From Pseudomonadota bacterium (GTDB lineage: Bacteria > Pseudomonadota > Gammaproteobacteria > Burkholderiales > Rhodocyclaceae), in the NCBI GenBank assembly GCA_018240785.1, contig JAFEFC010000004.1, forward strand, positions 52,842 to 116,841: a stretch of DNA of 64,000 bases, read 5' to 3'. This document shows positions 8,371 to 16,929 of this stretch, piece by piece (the first letter of the stretch is position 1; each line of letters begins with the position of its first letter). The translations under genes and the position numbers were made by a program. Under the pieces are notes generated by a model. It ran no database searches and was not told where the DNA came from. It worked only from the letters and a program-made list of their open reading frames with translations.

Positions 8371-9504
8371 ATGCGCAAGATCATCCACTGTGATTGCGAC
8401 TGCTTCTACGCCGCAGTCGAGATGCGCGACGACCCCTCGCTCGTCGGCAAGCCGCTGGCGGTCGGCGGGCGGGCGGAGGAGCGCGGCGTGATCGCCACCT
8501 GCAACTACGAGGCGCGGGCCTTCGGCGTGCATTCGGCGATGTCGACCGCGCGCGCACTCAAGCTGTGCCCGCAACTGATCCTGCTGCCGCCGGACTTCAC
8601 CCGCTACCGCGAGGCCTCGCGCCGCATCCTCGCTATCTACCGTGACTACACGCCGCTGGTGGAGCCGCTGTCGCTGGACGAGGCCTATCTCGACGTGACT
8701 GGCGTCGACTGCTGCCGCGGCTCGGCGACGCTGATGGCTCAGGAGATTCGCTCCCGCATTCGTGACGAAGTCGGCATCACCGCGTCGGCGGGCATCGCGC
8801 CGAACAAGTTCCTCGCCAAGGTGGCGAGCGACTGGAACAAGCCCGACGGGCAGTTCGTGGTGCGGCCGCAGGATGTCGACGCCTTCGTCGCCGCGCTGCC
8901 GGTGAAGAAGATCTTCGGCGTCGGCAAGGTCACCGCGGCAAAGCTGAACCGGCTCGGGGTGCAAACCTGTGGCGACCTGCGCGCGTGGAGCCTCGCCGAC
9001 CTGGCGCGCGAGTTCGGCAGTTTCGGCGCCAGCCTGCACCGGCTGTGCCGCGGCATCGACGACAGGCCGGTGCGGCCGGACCGCATCCGCAAGTCGCTGT
9101 CGGTGGAGACGACCTACACCGTCGACCTGCCCGATCTCGCCGCCTGCCGCGAGGCGATGCCGGCGCTCATCGACGAGTTCAGGCGGCGCTTCGCACGGGC
9201 CCGGGAGACACGGCCGGTGCACAAGGCAGTGGTGAAGATCAAGTTCTCCGATTTCAGCCAGACGACGGTGGAGTGTGTGTCGAGCGCGCCGGACGACGTG
9301 CTGTGGCTGGCATTGCTCGACGAAGGCCATGCGCGGCGTGCGCGTCCGGTGCGGCTGCTGGGCGTGGGCGTGCGCTTCGCGGAGGAGGAGGAAAATTCCG
9401 GATCGCATGGCCAGATCGGGCTGTTCGACGACGCGTCGGCGTGCGACGATATCAGCGAGCCGGACATTCAAACGACAAACCGACCTTCGAGGTCATCATC
9501 ATGA
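8371..9504 (+). CDS. dinB: DNA polymerase IV (translesion synthesis)
   Basis: Pol IV is the Y-family polymerase that bypasses damaged template bases. The 377-residue protein begins with the catalytic block IHCDCDCFYAAVEMRDDP. The second carboxylate motif SLDEAYLDVTGVD follows near residue 104, then SAGIAPNKFLAKVASDWNKP, the helix-hairpin-helix region VGKVTAAKLNRLG, and the little-finger domain. There is no obvious beta-clamp-binding tail beyond the last charged residues. The TGA stop overlaps the ATG of the next gene (ATGA), so dinB and the ABC exporter are translationally coupled, an uncommon pairing. No clear LexA box was seen upstream. Confidence 0.95.
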   Translation: MRKIIHCDCDCFYAAVEMRDDPSLVGKPLAVGGRAEERGVIATCNYEARAFGVHSAMSTARALKLCPQLILLPPDFTRYREASRRILAIYRDYTPLVEPLSLDEAYLDVTGVDCCRGSATLMAQEIRSRIRDEVGITASAGIAPNKFLAKVASDWNKPDGQFVVRPQDVDAFVAALPVKKIFGVGKVTAAKLNRLGVQTCGDLRAWSLADLAREFGSFGASLHRLCRGIDDRPVRPDRIRKSLSVETTYTVDLPDLAACREAMPALIDEFRRRFARARETRPVHKAVVKIKFSDFSQTTVECVSSAPDDVLWLALLDEGHARRARPVRLLGVGVRFAEEEENSGSHGQIGLFDDASACDDISEPDIQTTNRPSRSSS

Positions 9505-11375
9505 CCGAGCCGACCTCCGCCGCTCTCGAGGATCCGCAGCCTCACCCGCCCGCCGTCGCCATCGACGAAGCCCACGTCCCGCACGAACGCCCCGTCAGCC
9601 TGCCGGCCCTCTACAAGGCGCTGTGGCATCACGCGGAAGGGATGCGCAAGGTGATCCTGGGCGCCTTCCTGCTGTTGCTCGCATCGCAGCTCTTCAAGCT
9701 GTTCGTGCCCTGGCTTGCCGGCAATGCGATCAACGCCATCCAGTCGGGCGGCTTGGGTTCGTTGCCTTCTGCGGCACGCTGGCTCGCGCTGGTGTTCGCT
9801 GCCATCGTCGCGAGCTGGCTGCTGCACGGGCCGGGTCGCATCCTGGAGCGCAACGTCGCGCTGAAGGTGCGCGAGCGGCTGTCGGGCCTGCTCGTGGGGC
9901 GGCTGATGTCGGCGCCGCTGGCCTGGCATGAGAGCCATCATTCCGGCGAAGTCACCCACCGCGTGCAGCAGAGCACCCATGCGCTCTACGACTTCGCGCA
10001 GAGCCAGTTCATCTACCTGCAGAACACCGTGCGGCTGGTCGGCCCGATCATCGCGCTGTACCTGATCTCGTCGCTGGTCGGCTGGGTGGCGATCGTCGGC
10101 TACGGCCTCATCGGCCTGCTGATCACGCGCTTCGACCGCGTCATGATGCGCCTCGCCGTCGACGAGAACCGTGCCGAGCGCGCGTATTCCGCTGCGCTGG
10201 TGGATGTGCTGGGCAACGTGCTATCGGTGCTGGCGCTGCGCCGCGGCGAAGGCGTGACGCGGCTGATCGGCGATCGGCTGGTGGCGGTGTTCGGCCCGCT
10301 CAAGCGCAGCATCGTGCTGAACGAGGTCAAGTGGTGCTCGGTGGATCTGCTCGCGAGCATGCTGTGGTGCGTGCTGGTGGCGGTGTATGCGGCCGAGGCT
10401 TCCGGCGCGATCGGCGGCGCGGCGGTGGGCGCAGCCGCGTCCGGTATCGCGCTGGGCAAGGTGTTCATGGTGTACGAATACTCGCAGCAGGCGGGCGGCG
10501 TGATCACCGCGATCGCCGCGCACTTCCAGTCGCTGGCGCGCCAGCGCGCGGATTACGCCGCTGCGCAGCCGCTGTTCGAGGCGCGCGAGGTCGAGGTGCC
10601 GGTGGTGCGTTCTTCCTCTTCGGACCACTGGCAGCGCCTGCAGATCGAAGGACTGCGCTTCGCCCACGCCGGCACGCGCGAAGGGGCGGGTCTTTACATT
10701 GACAACCTCGAGCTCGAGCGCGGTCGCCACTACGCCCTGATCGGCCCGAGCGGCGGGGGCAAGAGCACGCTGCTGCGCCTGCTTGCCGGGCTCGACGAGG
10801 CAGCCGAGGGCTCGCTGCATTTCGATGGCGCGCGCGAGTCCGATCCGGCGTCCACCCTGCGCACCATCGCGACGCTGATCCCGCAGCAGGCCGAGATGTT
10901 CGAGGGCACGCTGGCCGAAAACCTGCTGCTCGGCGGCAGCGCGGGGCCGGAACGGATCGCCGCGGCATTGCGTGCCACCTGTGCCGATCCGCTGGTCGAT
11001 GGCCTCAAGAGCGGGCTCGCCACCCGGGTCACCGAGGGCGGCTCGAACTGGTCAGGCGGCCAGCGCCAGCGTCTGGCTCTGGCGCGCGGGGTGCTGGCGG
11101 CCGAAGGTTCGTCGCTGGTGCTGTTCGACGAGCCCACCAGCAGCCTCGATCCGGAGACGGAAGCGAAGGTCTATGGGCGGCTCTTCGAGCACTTCGCCGA
11201 TGCCACGCTGATCTCGTCGGTACACCGCCTGCATCTGCTTGACCGCTTCGACGGCGTGATCCTGATGCGCGCGGGCAGGGTGGAGGCGACGGGTAGCGCG
11301 TGGCAGCTGGCTCAGTCTTCCGCGCTGTTCCGCGAGATGCTGGCAGCGCAGGGCGAGGCGAACACGGGAAGCTGA
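9501..11375 (+). CDS. ABC exporter half-transporter (fused membrane and ATPase domains)
   Basis: The 624-residue protein has an N-terminal membrane domain of about six helices (residues 45-330) and a C-terminal nucleotide-binding domain. The Walker A motif is GPSGGGKST, the signature is WSGGQRQRLALARG, and Walker B is LVLFDEPTSSLD with the H-loop SVHRLHL. This is the exporter (ABCB/MsbA-like) arrangement, expected to work as a homodimer in the inner membrane. The substrate cannot be deduced. The start overlaps the dinB stop by four bases. Sequence in frame upstream of this ATG belongs to dinB in another frame. Confidence 0.9.
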   Translation: MTEPTSAALEDPQPHPPAVAIDEAHVPHERPVSLPALYKALWHHAEGMRKVILGAFLLLLASQLFKLFVPWLAGNAINAIQSGGLGSLPSAARWLALVFAAIVASWLLHGPGRILERNVALKVRERLSGLLVGRLMSAPLAWHESHHSGEVTHRVQQSTHALYDFAQSQFIYLQNTVRLVGPIIALYLISSLVGWVAIVGYGLIGLLITRFDRVMMRLAVDENRAERAYSAALVDVLGNVLSVLALRRGEGVTRLIGDRLVAVFGPLKRSIVLNEVKWCSVDLLASMLWCVLVAVYAAEASGAIGGAAVGAAASGIALGKVFMVYEYSQQAGGVITAIAAHFQSLARQRADYAAAQPLFEAREVEVPVVRSSSSDHWQRLQIEGLRFAHAGTREGAGLYIDNLELERGRHYALIGPSGGGKSTLLRLLAGLDEAAEGSLHFDGARESDPASTLRTIATLIPQQAEMFEGTLAENLLLGGSAGPERIAAALRATCADPLVDGLKSGLATRVTEGGSNWSGGQRQRLALARGVLAAEGSSLVLFDEPTSSLDPETEAKVYGRLFEHFADATLISSVHRLHLLDRFDGVILMRAGRVEATGSAWQLAQSSALFREMLAAQGEANTGS

Positions 11376-11400
11376 CGGGCCGCAGTGCCGGCTGGCACCG

Positions 11401-11440
11401 CAGGGCCAGGTCGCCGACGCGGATGGCGTCGCTCCTGCGA
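11401..11440 (-). repeat. REP-like sequence after the ABC exporter
   Basis: Read on the minus strand this contains CGCAGGAGCGACGCC followed by a GTCGGCGACCTGG arm. This is a REP-like pattern (GTAGGAGCGAC...GTCGCGA) of the same style as 8324-8351. It lies between convergent genes, a usual place for such repeats. Confidence 0.4.
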
Positions 11441-11472
11441 GAACGTCTGGAGCGAGGACCATGGACAGCAAA

Positions 11473-11496
11473 CGACAACGCCACCCGAAGGTGGCG
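11473..11496 (-). terminator. Probable terminator of the porin gene
   Basis: CGCCACC and GGTGGCG form a 7-bp stem closed by TTCG on the minus strand, followed by TTGTCGTTTG. It lies about 28 bases beyond the porin stop. The T-tract is broken, so the confidence is moderate. Confidence 0.5.
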
Positions 11497-11523
11497 CTGT
11501 TCATGCGATCGAGATGGAATCGA

Positions 11524-12576
11524 TCAGAAGCTGTGGCGCATGCCGACGGCGAATTCCGTCTTGTCGCCCAGTTGGGCGCCGTCCTTGACCGCGTTGCTGT
11601 ACTGGCTGGCGTAGGCGTACAGGCTGGTGCGCTTCGACAGGCCGTGGTCGTACACCACGGCGAAGCCGCTGCGATTGTCGTCGTAGGCTTTGCTCTTGAA
11701 CTCGTTGATGTTGCGGGCGGCGTTGGCGCGCTGGTAGGTCGCCATCAGCTTGCCGGCGCTGCTGACCGGCACGGTGACGCCGGCCATCCAGGCGCGCTCG
11801 GTATCGGCGGCGTCCATGAAGTTGCGGTTCTTCAACTGGCCGTAGCCGAGGTGGGCCTTGACCACGCCGAAGTCGTAGGTGGCGCCAAGGGCGACGTTCT
11901 TGATCGTCTCACCGGTGGCGGCGGTCTTCGTGCTGTCGGAGGCGCGGGCCTGGTCATAGGTCAGCACCGCCATCAGCGGACCATTGCGGTAGCGCAAGCC
12001 GGCGGTGACGGCGCGTTCGTTGTTGTCACTGCCGGAAACTTCCGACCCGTCGCGTCGGGTCGAATAGCCCACCGCACCCTGAAAGCCTGAGAAGCTCGGC
12101 GAGTAGTAGAGCACCGAGTTGTCCAGGCGTTCGGCGACGTTGTCGTAGCCGAAGATGGTCTTCGGGTTCGCCTGCGAGTAGTTGGTGCCCCACGGTGTCA
12201 CGCCGCCGCCGAACCACTCGTAGCCCAGCGCGTTCTGGCGGCCGGCACGCACTTCGCCGAACTCGCCCGACACGCCGACCCAGCTCTGGCGGCCGAAGGT
12301 GCGTCCGCTCTGGTCCGATTCGCCGGTGTCGGCCTTGATGCCCTGTTCGAGCAGGAAGTTGGCCTTCAGGCCGTTGCCCAGATCTTCGGTGCCGCGGAAG
12401 CCGAGGCGCGAACCCGAGGAGATGCCGCTGTCGATCGCGTTGCGGTTCTTCTGGCCGTCGGCCTTCTGGTACAGGTAGCCGAGATCCATGATCCCGTACA
12501 CGGTGACGTTGGTCTGGGCGAAAGCAGCGCCGGACAGGCCCGCGGCAATCGCGCCGGCAATGAGAGTCTTTTTCAC
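11524..12576 (-). CDS. Outer-membrane porin (Gram-negative trimeric porin, Porin_4 type)
   Basis: The 350-residue precursor has a clear Sec signal peptide, MKKTLIAGAIAAGLSGAAFA, cleaved before QTNVTVYG. The mature part is a chain of amphipathic beta strands, with VTVYGIMDLGYLY at the start and a C-terminal MRHSF ending in Phe, as required for BamA recognition. It also has LGNGLKANFLLEQG and SRLGFRGTEDLG, hallmarks of betaproteobacterial general porins that form 16-strand trimers. The start is GTG with AGGATCC upstream. The gene stands alone, with a terminator-like hairpin behind it. Confidence 0.95.
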   Translation of the reverse strand: MKKTLIAGAIAAGLSGAAFAQTNVTVYGIMDLGYLYQKADGQKNRNAIDSGISSGSRLGFRGTEDLGNGLKANFLLEQGIKADTGESDQSGRTFGRQSWVGVSGEFGEVRAGRQNALGYEWFGGGVTPWGTNYSQANPKTIFGYDNVAERLDNSVLYYSPSFSGFQGAVGYSTRRDGSEVSGSDNNERAVTAGLRYRNGPLMAVLTYDQARASDSTKTAATGETIKNVALGATYDFGVVKAHLGYGQLKNRNFMDAADTERAWMAGVTVPVSSAGKLMATYQRANAARNINEFKSKAYDDNRSGFAVVYDHGLSKRTSLYAYASQYSNAVKDGAQLGDKTEFAVGMRHSF

Positions 12577-12790
12577 TGTTGGATCCTGATGTTTATGAAG
12601 GATGGGGAAAGGCGAGCGGGCCCGCGACGGCGGGCCGTTCGACGCTTTCGACTCTGACAGTGAAATGTGACAGCCTGGTTAAATGGTTGTTATTTGCAAC
12701 AGAGAAGCGGGCGAGCTGTGGCGCAACCCAGACAGTGTTGCCGTGTCCAGTACGGGAGATGCGCGTACGCCGCCGTCGGCTCGCCTCGGG

Positions 12791-13342
12791 TCAGGCGTTC
12801 TTGCGCTTCTGCCACAACACGTCGCCACGGCCACCGGCACGGTTCAGCACGCGGCCGAGCACGAACAGCAGGTCCGACAGGCGGTTCAGGTACTGGCGCG
12901 GTCCGTCGTTGACCGCTTCTTCGAGCGCCAGCGCGACCAGCGCGCGTTCGGCGCGGCGGCACACGGTGCGCGCATGATGGGCGAGCGCCGCGGCGCGCGT
13001 GCCGCCGGGCAGGATGAAGTCCTTCAGCGGCTCCAGCGGCTCGTTCAGGCGGTCGAGCTCGTTCTCGAGATGGGTCACCTGCTTGTCGGTGATCATGCTC
13101 ATGCCCGGGATGCATACCTCGCCGCCGAGGTCGAACAGGTCGTGCTGCGCGTCGGTGAGCAGGGCGCGCACGTCATCCGGCAGTTCCTCGCACAGCAGCA
13201 GGCCGATGATGGCGTTGGTCTCGTCGACTTCACCCAGCGCGTGGATGCGCAGGCTGTTCTTCGATACGCGCTTGCCGTCGCCCAGGCCGGTGGTGCCGGC
13301 GTCGCCGGTGCGAGTGTAGATCTTGGAAAGGCGGTGTCCCAT
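12791..13342 (-). CDS. Cob(I)alamin adenosyltransferase, PduO type
   Basis: This enzyme transfers the adenosyl group of ATP to cob(I)alamin to make coenzyme B12. The 183-residue protein has the PduO N-terminal ATP-binding block SKIYTRTGDAGTTGLGDGKR. It continues with IHALGEVDETNAIIGL, then ILPGGTRAAALAHHARTVCRRAER and PRQYLNRLSDLLFVLGR near the C terminus, all diagnostic. It acts as a trimer in the cytosol. An AAGGAC site precedes the ATG. The gene diverges from the toxin-antitoxin pair at 13461. Confidence 0.94.
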   Translation of the reverse strand: MGHRLSKIYTRTGDAGTTGLGDGKRVSKNSLRIHALGEVDETNAIIGLLLCEELPDDVRALLTDAQHDLFDLGGEVCIPGMSMITDKQVTHLENELDRLNEPLEPLKDFILPGGTRAAALAHHARTVCRRAERALVALALEEAVNDGPRQYLNRLSDLLFVLGRVLNRAGGRGDVLWQKRKNA

Positions 13343-13360
13343 GGCAGTCCTTGTCGGTGG

Positions 13361-13381
13361 TTGACGTGAACGTCAATTATA
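13361..13381 (-). promoter_or_regulatory. Putative -10 box and small inverted repeat upstream of the adenosyltransferase gene
   Basis: On the minus strand TATAAT (13381-13376) would serve the adenosyltransferase gene. It is followed by TTGACG-N4-CGTCAA (13361-13376), an inverted repeat in the expected start region. No strong -35 element is seen. Confidence 0.4.
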
Positions 13382-13398
13382 GGGGTAAGGGGTCCAAA

Positions 13399-13443
13399 TT
13401 GACTTCGCTGCGGGCCCGGCATACGATGCGATACGCACTGTAT
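13399..13443 (+). promoter_or_regulatory. Promoter and overlapping operator of the toxin-antitoxin pair
   Basis: TTGACT (13399-13404), 17 bases, TACGAT (13422-13427) form a plausible sigma-70 promoter. An imperfect inverted repeat, ATACGATGCG and CGCACTGTAT (13421-13443), covers the -10 box. This is where a ribbon-helix-helix antitoxin would bind for autorepression. Confidence 0.6.
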
Positions 13444-13460
13444 TACAGGAAGTCCTCGAC

Positions 13461-13724
13461 ATGACCCTGTCGATCCGCCTCGATCCCGAGCTCGAGTCCG
13501 AACTTGCGCGCGCCGCCGCGCAGACCGGGCGCAGCAAGAGCGAGCTGGTGAAGGCCAGCTTGCGAGAGTATCTCTCCCGCATCGCACCGCGGAAGACGCC
13601 CTACGAGCTTGGCAAGGACCTGTTCGGCGATCCGTCCTCCGCTGCGCCGACGCTCGACCTTACCAGCAAGGAGCGCATCCGCAACACCGTCGTGGAGCGG
13701 CTGCGTGCTGAGAACGATCGCTGA
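13461..13724 (+). CDS. Ribbon-helix-helix antitoxin (VapB-like)
   Basis: The 87-residue protein begins with MTLSIRLDPELESELARAAA and then GRSKSELVKASLREYL, a classical RHH/CopG DNA-binding domain. Its charged C-terminal half would wrap the toxin. AGGAAG precedes the ATG. It would neutralise the PIN toxin that follows and repress their common promoter, whose candidate operator lies at 13421-13443. The toxin start is 20 bases inside this gene. The usual VapB fold is AbrB- or RHH-like, so the exact subfamily is not fixed. Confidence 0.88.
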   Translation: MTLSIRLDPELESELARAAAQTGRSKSELVKASLREYLSRIAPRKTPYELGKDLFGDPSSAAPTLDLTSKERIRNTVVERLRAENDR

Positions 13725-14121
13725 CTCCGGGCCACTGATCGCGCTGTTCGAGCCGGCCGAGCGCAATCACGCACGCGTGCGCAGCTTCATCGAGGATTAC
13801 GAGGGCGCGCTGCTGACCACCTGGCCGGTGCTGACCGAAGTCGGTCATATGCTCGGTCATTCGGTCGATCGCCAACTCGCCTTCCTGCAGTGGGTGGAGC
13901 GCGGCGGCGTGGAGGTCACCACGCCCGGCGCGGGTGCCGTCTCGCTGATCCGCCAGCTCTCCGAAAAATACCGCGACCTGCCGATGGACATCGCCGACGG
14001 GTCGCTCATTGTGCTCGCGCTCGAAAGTGGCGTGCGCGACATCCTGACACTCGACCGGGATTTCGACGTCTATCGTCTGCCCGATCGCTCTCGATTCAAC
14101 AACATCCTGGCCTCAACCTGA
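13705..14121 (+). CDS. PIN-domain toxin ribonuclease (VapC-like)
   Basis: The 138-residue protein has the four acidic residues of a PIN nuclease: Asp7 in [11 protein letters not shown], Glu45 in TEVGHML, Asp98 in [12 protein letters not shown], and Asp117/Asp119 in LTLDRDF. PIN toxins are Mg-dependent RNases, many of which cleave tRNA or rRNA. I choose GTG 13705, which overlaps the antitoxin by 20 bases and yields a full PIN fold. The stop codon is separated from the alaS start by a single base, so the toxin and an essential synthetase gene are likely to share a transcript. Confidence 0.88.
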   Translation: MLRTIADSGPLIALFEPAERNHARVRSFIEDYEGALLTTWPVLTEVGHMLGHSVDRQLAFLQWVERGGVEVTTPGAGAVSLIRQLSEKYRDLPMDIADGSLIVLALESGVRDILTLDRDFDVYRLPDRSRFNNILAST

Positions 14122-14122
14122 C

Positions 14123-16792
14123 ATGAAATCAGCCGAAATCCGCGATGCCTTCCTCAAGTTCTTCGAATCCAAAGGCCACCAGATCGTGGCCTCCAGCTCG
14201 CTCGTGCCGCACGAGGATCCGACGCTGCTGTTCACCAATGCCGGCATGAACCAGTTCAAGGACGTCTTCCTCGGCTTCGACAAGCGTCCCTACACCCGCG
14301 CCACCACTTCGCAGAAGTGCGTGCGCGCCGGCGGCAAGCACAATGACCTCGAGAACGTCGGCTACACCGCGCGCCACCACACCTTCTTCGAGATGCTCGG
14401 CAACTTCAGCTTCGGCGATTACTTCAAGCGCGACGCCATCTCTTACGCGTGGGAACTGCTCACCGAGGTCTTCAAGCTGCCCAAGGACAAGCTGTGGGTC
14501 ACCGTGTATGCGGAAGACGACGAGGCCTACGACATCTGGACCAAGGAAGTCGGCGTGCCCGCCGAGCGCGTGATCCGCATCGGCGACAACAAGGGCGCGC
14601 GCTACGCGTCCGACAACTTCTGGATGATGGGGGACACCGGCCCCTGCGGCCCCTGCACGGAAATTTTCTACGATCATGGTGAGCACATCTGGGGCGGCCC
14701 TCCGGGATCGCCCGAGGAGGACGGCGACCGCTACATCGAGATCTGGAACAACGTGTTCATGCAGTTCAACCGCGACGAGCAGGGCGTGATGCATCCGCTG
14801 CCCAAGCCCTCGGTCGACACCGGCATGGGCCTGGAGCGCATCTCGGCGGTGCTGCAGGGCGTGCATGCCAACTACGAGATCGACGTGTTCCAGGCGCTGA
14901 TCAAGGCCGCTGCGCGTGAGACTTCCGGGGGCGACATGGACTCGCCGTCGCTGAAGGTCCTGGCCGACCACATCCGCGCCTGCTCCTTCCTGATCGCCGA
15001 CGGCGTGATCCCGGGCAATGAAGGGCGCGGCTACGTGCTGCGCCGCATCATCCGCCGCGCCATCCGCCACGGCTACAAGCTGGGCGCGCGCGCGGCCTTC
15101 TTCCACAAGCTGGTGCCTGACCTGGTCGCCGAGATGGGTGCCGCCTATCCGGAGCTGAAGGAAGGCGAGCGCCGCATCACGGACGTGCTGCGCCAGGAGG
15201 AAGAGCGCTTCTTCGCCACCATCGAGAACGGCATGGCCATTCTTGAAGCCGAACTTGAGGTGCTCGAAAATGCTCACGTAGGGGAGGCCAGTGGATTTTC
15301 TTCGACAAAGTTTGGGACGCCTACAGCCGTCGTTTTCAGTGGCGACACCGCGTTCAAGCTCCACGACACCTTCGGCTTCCCGCTCGACCTCACCGCCGAC
15401 GTCTGCCGCGAGCGCGGCGTGACGGTGGATGCGCCCGCCTTTGACGCCGCGATGGCGCGGCAGAAGGAGCAGGCGCGCGCCGCCGGCAAGTTCAGGATGG
15501 CCGCCAACCTCGAATACGAGGGGCCGGAAACCGTCTTCCATGGCTACGAGCTGCTCGAGGAGAAGGGCAACATCCTCGCGCTGTACAAGGACGGCACGCC
15601 GGTCAATGAACTGCTCGAGGGCGAGATGGGCGTGGTGGTGCTCGATCACACGCCGTTCTATGCCGAGTCCGGCGGCCAGGTCGGCGACCGTGGCGAGCTG
15701 CGCGGCGCGGCCGGCATCTTCGGCGTCGAGGACACGCAGAAGATCCAGGCCGCGGTGTTCGGCCACCACGGCGTGGTGCGCACCGGAAGACTGGCGGTGG
15801 GGCAGGGCGTCGCCGCCCGCGTCGACGTCGCTGCGCGCGCCGCCACCGCGCGCAACCACTCGGTTACCCACCTGATGCACAAGGCGCTGCGCGAGGTGCT
15901 AGGTACCCACGTGCTGCAGAAGGGTTCGCTGGTCGATCCCGACAAGACGCGCTTCGACTTCGCCCACACGGCGCCGATGAGCGCCGAGGAGATCCGCGAG
16001 GTCGAGGAGATCGTCAACCGCGAGATCCTCGCCAACACCGACACCAAGGCCGAGTTGATGGGGCTGGAGGCGGCGCAGAAGACCGGCGCGATGATGCTGT
16101 TCGGCGAGAAGTACGGCGACGAGGTGCGCGTGCTGTCGATCGGCAGCACCCGCGAGCTGTGTGGCGGCACGCACGTCGGGCGCACCGGCGACATCGGCCT
16201 GTTCAAGATCGTGTCCGAAGGCGGCGTCGCGGCGGGCATTCGCCGCGTCGAAGCCGTCACCGGCGAGAATGCGCTGCGCTACGCGCAGGAGCAGGAGCGC
16301 CGCGTGCAGGGCATGTCCGCGCTGCTGAAGGTGCAGCCCGACGAGGTGTCCGAGCGCGTCGCCGGCATCCTCGACAACGTGCGCGCGCTGGAGAAGGAAC
16401 TCGCACGCCTGAAGAGCAAGCTCGCCTCCAGCCAGGGTGACGACCTCGCCAATCAGGCGGCCGAGGTCAAGGGCATCAAGGTGCTCGCCGCGGTGCTGGA
16501 TGGCGCAGACGTGCCGACCCTGCGCGAAACCATGGACAAGCTGAAGGACAAGCTGAAATCCGCGGCCATCGTGCTGGCCGCGGTGGCCGACGGCAAGGTC
16601 AGCCTGATCGCCGGCGTCACCGCCGACCAGACCGGCAAGGTGAAGGCCGGAGAACTGGTCAACTTCGTCGCCCAGCAGGTCGGCGGCAAGGGCGGCGGCC
16701 GTCCCGACATGGCCCAGGCCGGCGGCACCCAGCCGGAGAACCTGCCGGCGGCGCTGGCCGCGGTGAAGGACTGGGTGGCCGGGAAGCTTTAA
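14123..16792 (+). CDS. alaS: Alanyl-tRNA synthetase
   Basis: AlaRS charges tRNA-Ala and edits mis-charged Ser/Gly. The 889-residue protein has the class II core with [14 protein letters not shown] and [10 protein letters not shown], the editing-domain zinc motifs HSVTHLMH and [10 protein letters not shown], and the C-terminal C-Ala domain ending [12 protein letters not shown]. Between [14 protein letters not shown] and [14 protein letters not shown] there are 29 residues, where the family normally has about ten. The DNA coding the extra part (about 15260-15340) is visibly poorer in GC than its surroundings. The frame is intact. The start lies one base after the toxin stop and lacks a good ribosome site, so translation may be coupled. 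Confidence 0.96.
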   Translation: MKSAEIRDAFLKFFESKGHQIVASSSLVPHEDPTLLFTNAGMNQFKDVFLGFDKRPYTRATTSQKCVRAGGKHNDLENVGYTARHHTFFEMLGNFSFGDYFKRDAISYAWELLTEVFKLPKDKLWVTVYAEDDEAYDIWTKEVGVPAERVIRIGDNKGARYASDNFWMMGDTGPCGPCTEIFYDHGEHIWGGPPGSPEEDGDRYIEIWNNVFMQFNRDEQGVMHPLPKPSVDTGMGLERISAVLQGVHANYEIDVFQALIKAAARETSGGDMDSPSLKVLADHIRACSFLIADGVIPGNEGRGYVLRRIIRRAIRHGYKLGARAAFFHKLVPDLVAEMGAAYPELKEGERRITDVLRQEEERFFATIENGMAILEAELEVLENAHVGEASGFSSTKFGTPTAVVFSGDTAFKLHDTFGFPLDLTADVCRERGVTVDAPAFDAAMARQKEQARAAGKFRMAANLEYEGPETVFHGYELLEEKGNILALYKDGTPVNELLEGEMGVVVLDHTPFYAESGGQVGDRGELRGAAGIFGVEDTQKIQAAVFGHHGVVRTGRLAVGQGVAARVDVAARAATARNHSVTHLMHKALREVLGTHVLQKGSLVDPDKTRFDFAHTAPMSAEEIREVEEIVNREILANTDTKAELMGLEAAQKTGAMMLFGEKYGDEVRVLSIGSTRELCGGTHVGRTGDIGLFKIVSEGGVAAGIRRVEAVTGENALRYAQEQERRVQGMSALLKVQPDEVSERVAGILDNVRALEKELARLKSKLASSQGDDLANQAAEVKGIKVLAAVLDGADVPTLRETMDKLKDKLKSAAIVLAAVADGKVSLIAGVTADQTGKVKAGELVNFVAQQVGGKGGGRPDMAQAGGTQPENLPAALAAVKDWVAGKL

Positions 16793-16801
16793 GCCGGCGA
16801 G

Positions 16802-16837
16802 CCGGCAGCGGGCGGCGTCAGTGCCGCCCGCTGCCGG
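16802..16837. terminator. Perfect 15-bp hairpin after alaS
   Basis: The arms 16802-16816 and 16823-16837 are exact complements around a 6-base loop, nine bases after the alaS stop. There is no T-tract. It may act as a bidirectional or Rho-assisted terminator between the convergent alaS and MFS genes. Confidence 0.5.
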
Positions 16838-16929
16838 AGGATGTCAGCCGCGACCCGCAGGTGCAGGCCGCCCGCCAGGTTCGGGCCAGGTCCGGCAGGA
16901 TCGAAACAGGGGCTTGAGTGCCCTGTCCG

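Noticed and set aside
12577-12790. Additional gene or riboswitch between the adenosyltransferase and porin genes
   Set aside because: Only scattered A/T-rich promoter-like text was seen, and no cobalamin riboswitch box could be recognised.
15254-15345. Frameshift or pseudogene in alaS
   Set aside because: The odd segment is in frame, and both flanking blocks and the whole C-terminal half remain intact.
14129-15880. Long open frame (583 codons) antisense to alaS
   Set aside because: It mirrors the codon bias of a strong GC-rich gene, has no family resemblance, and overlaps alaS fully.
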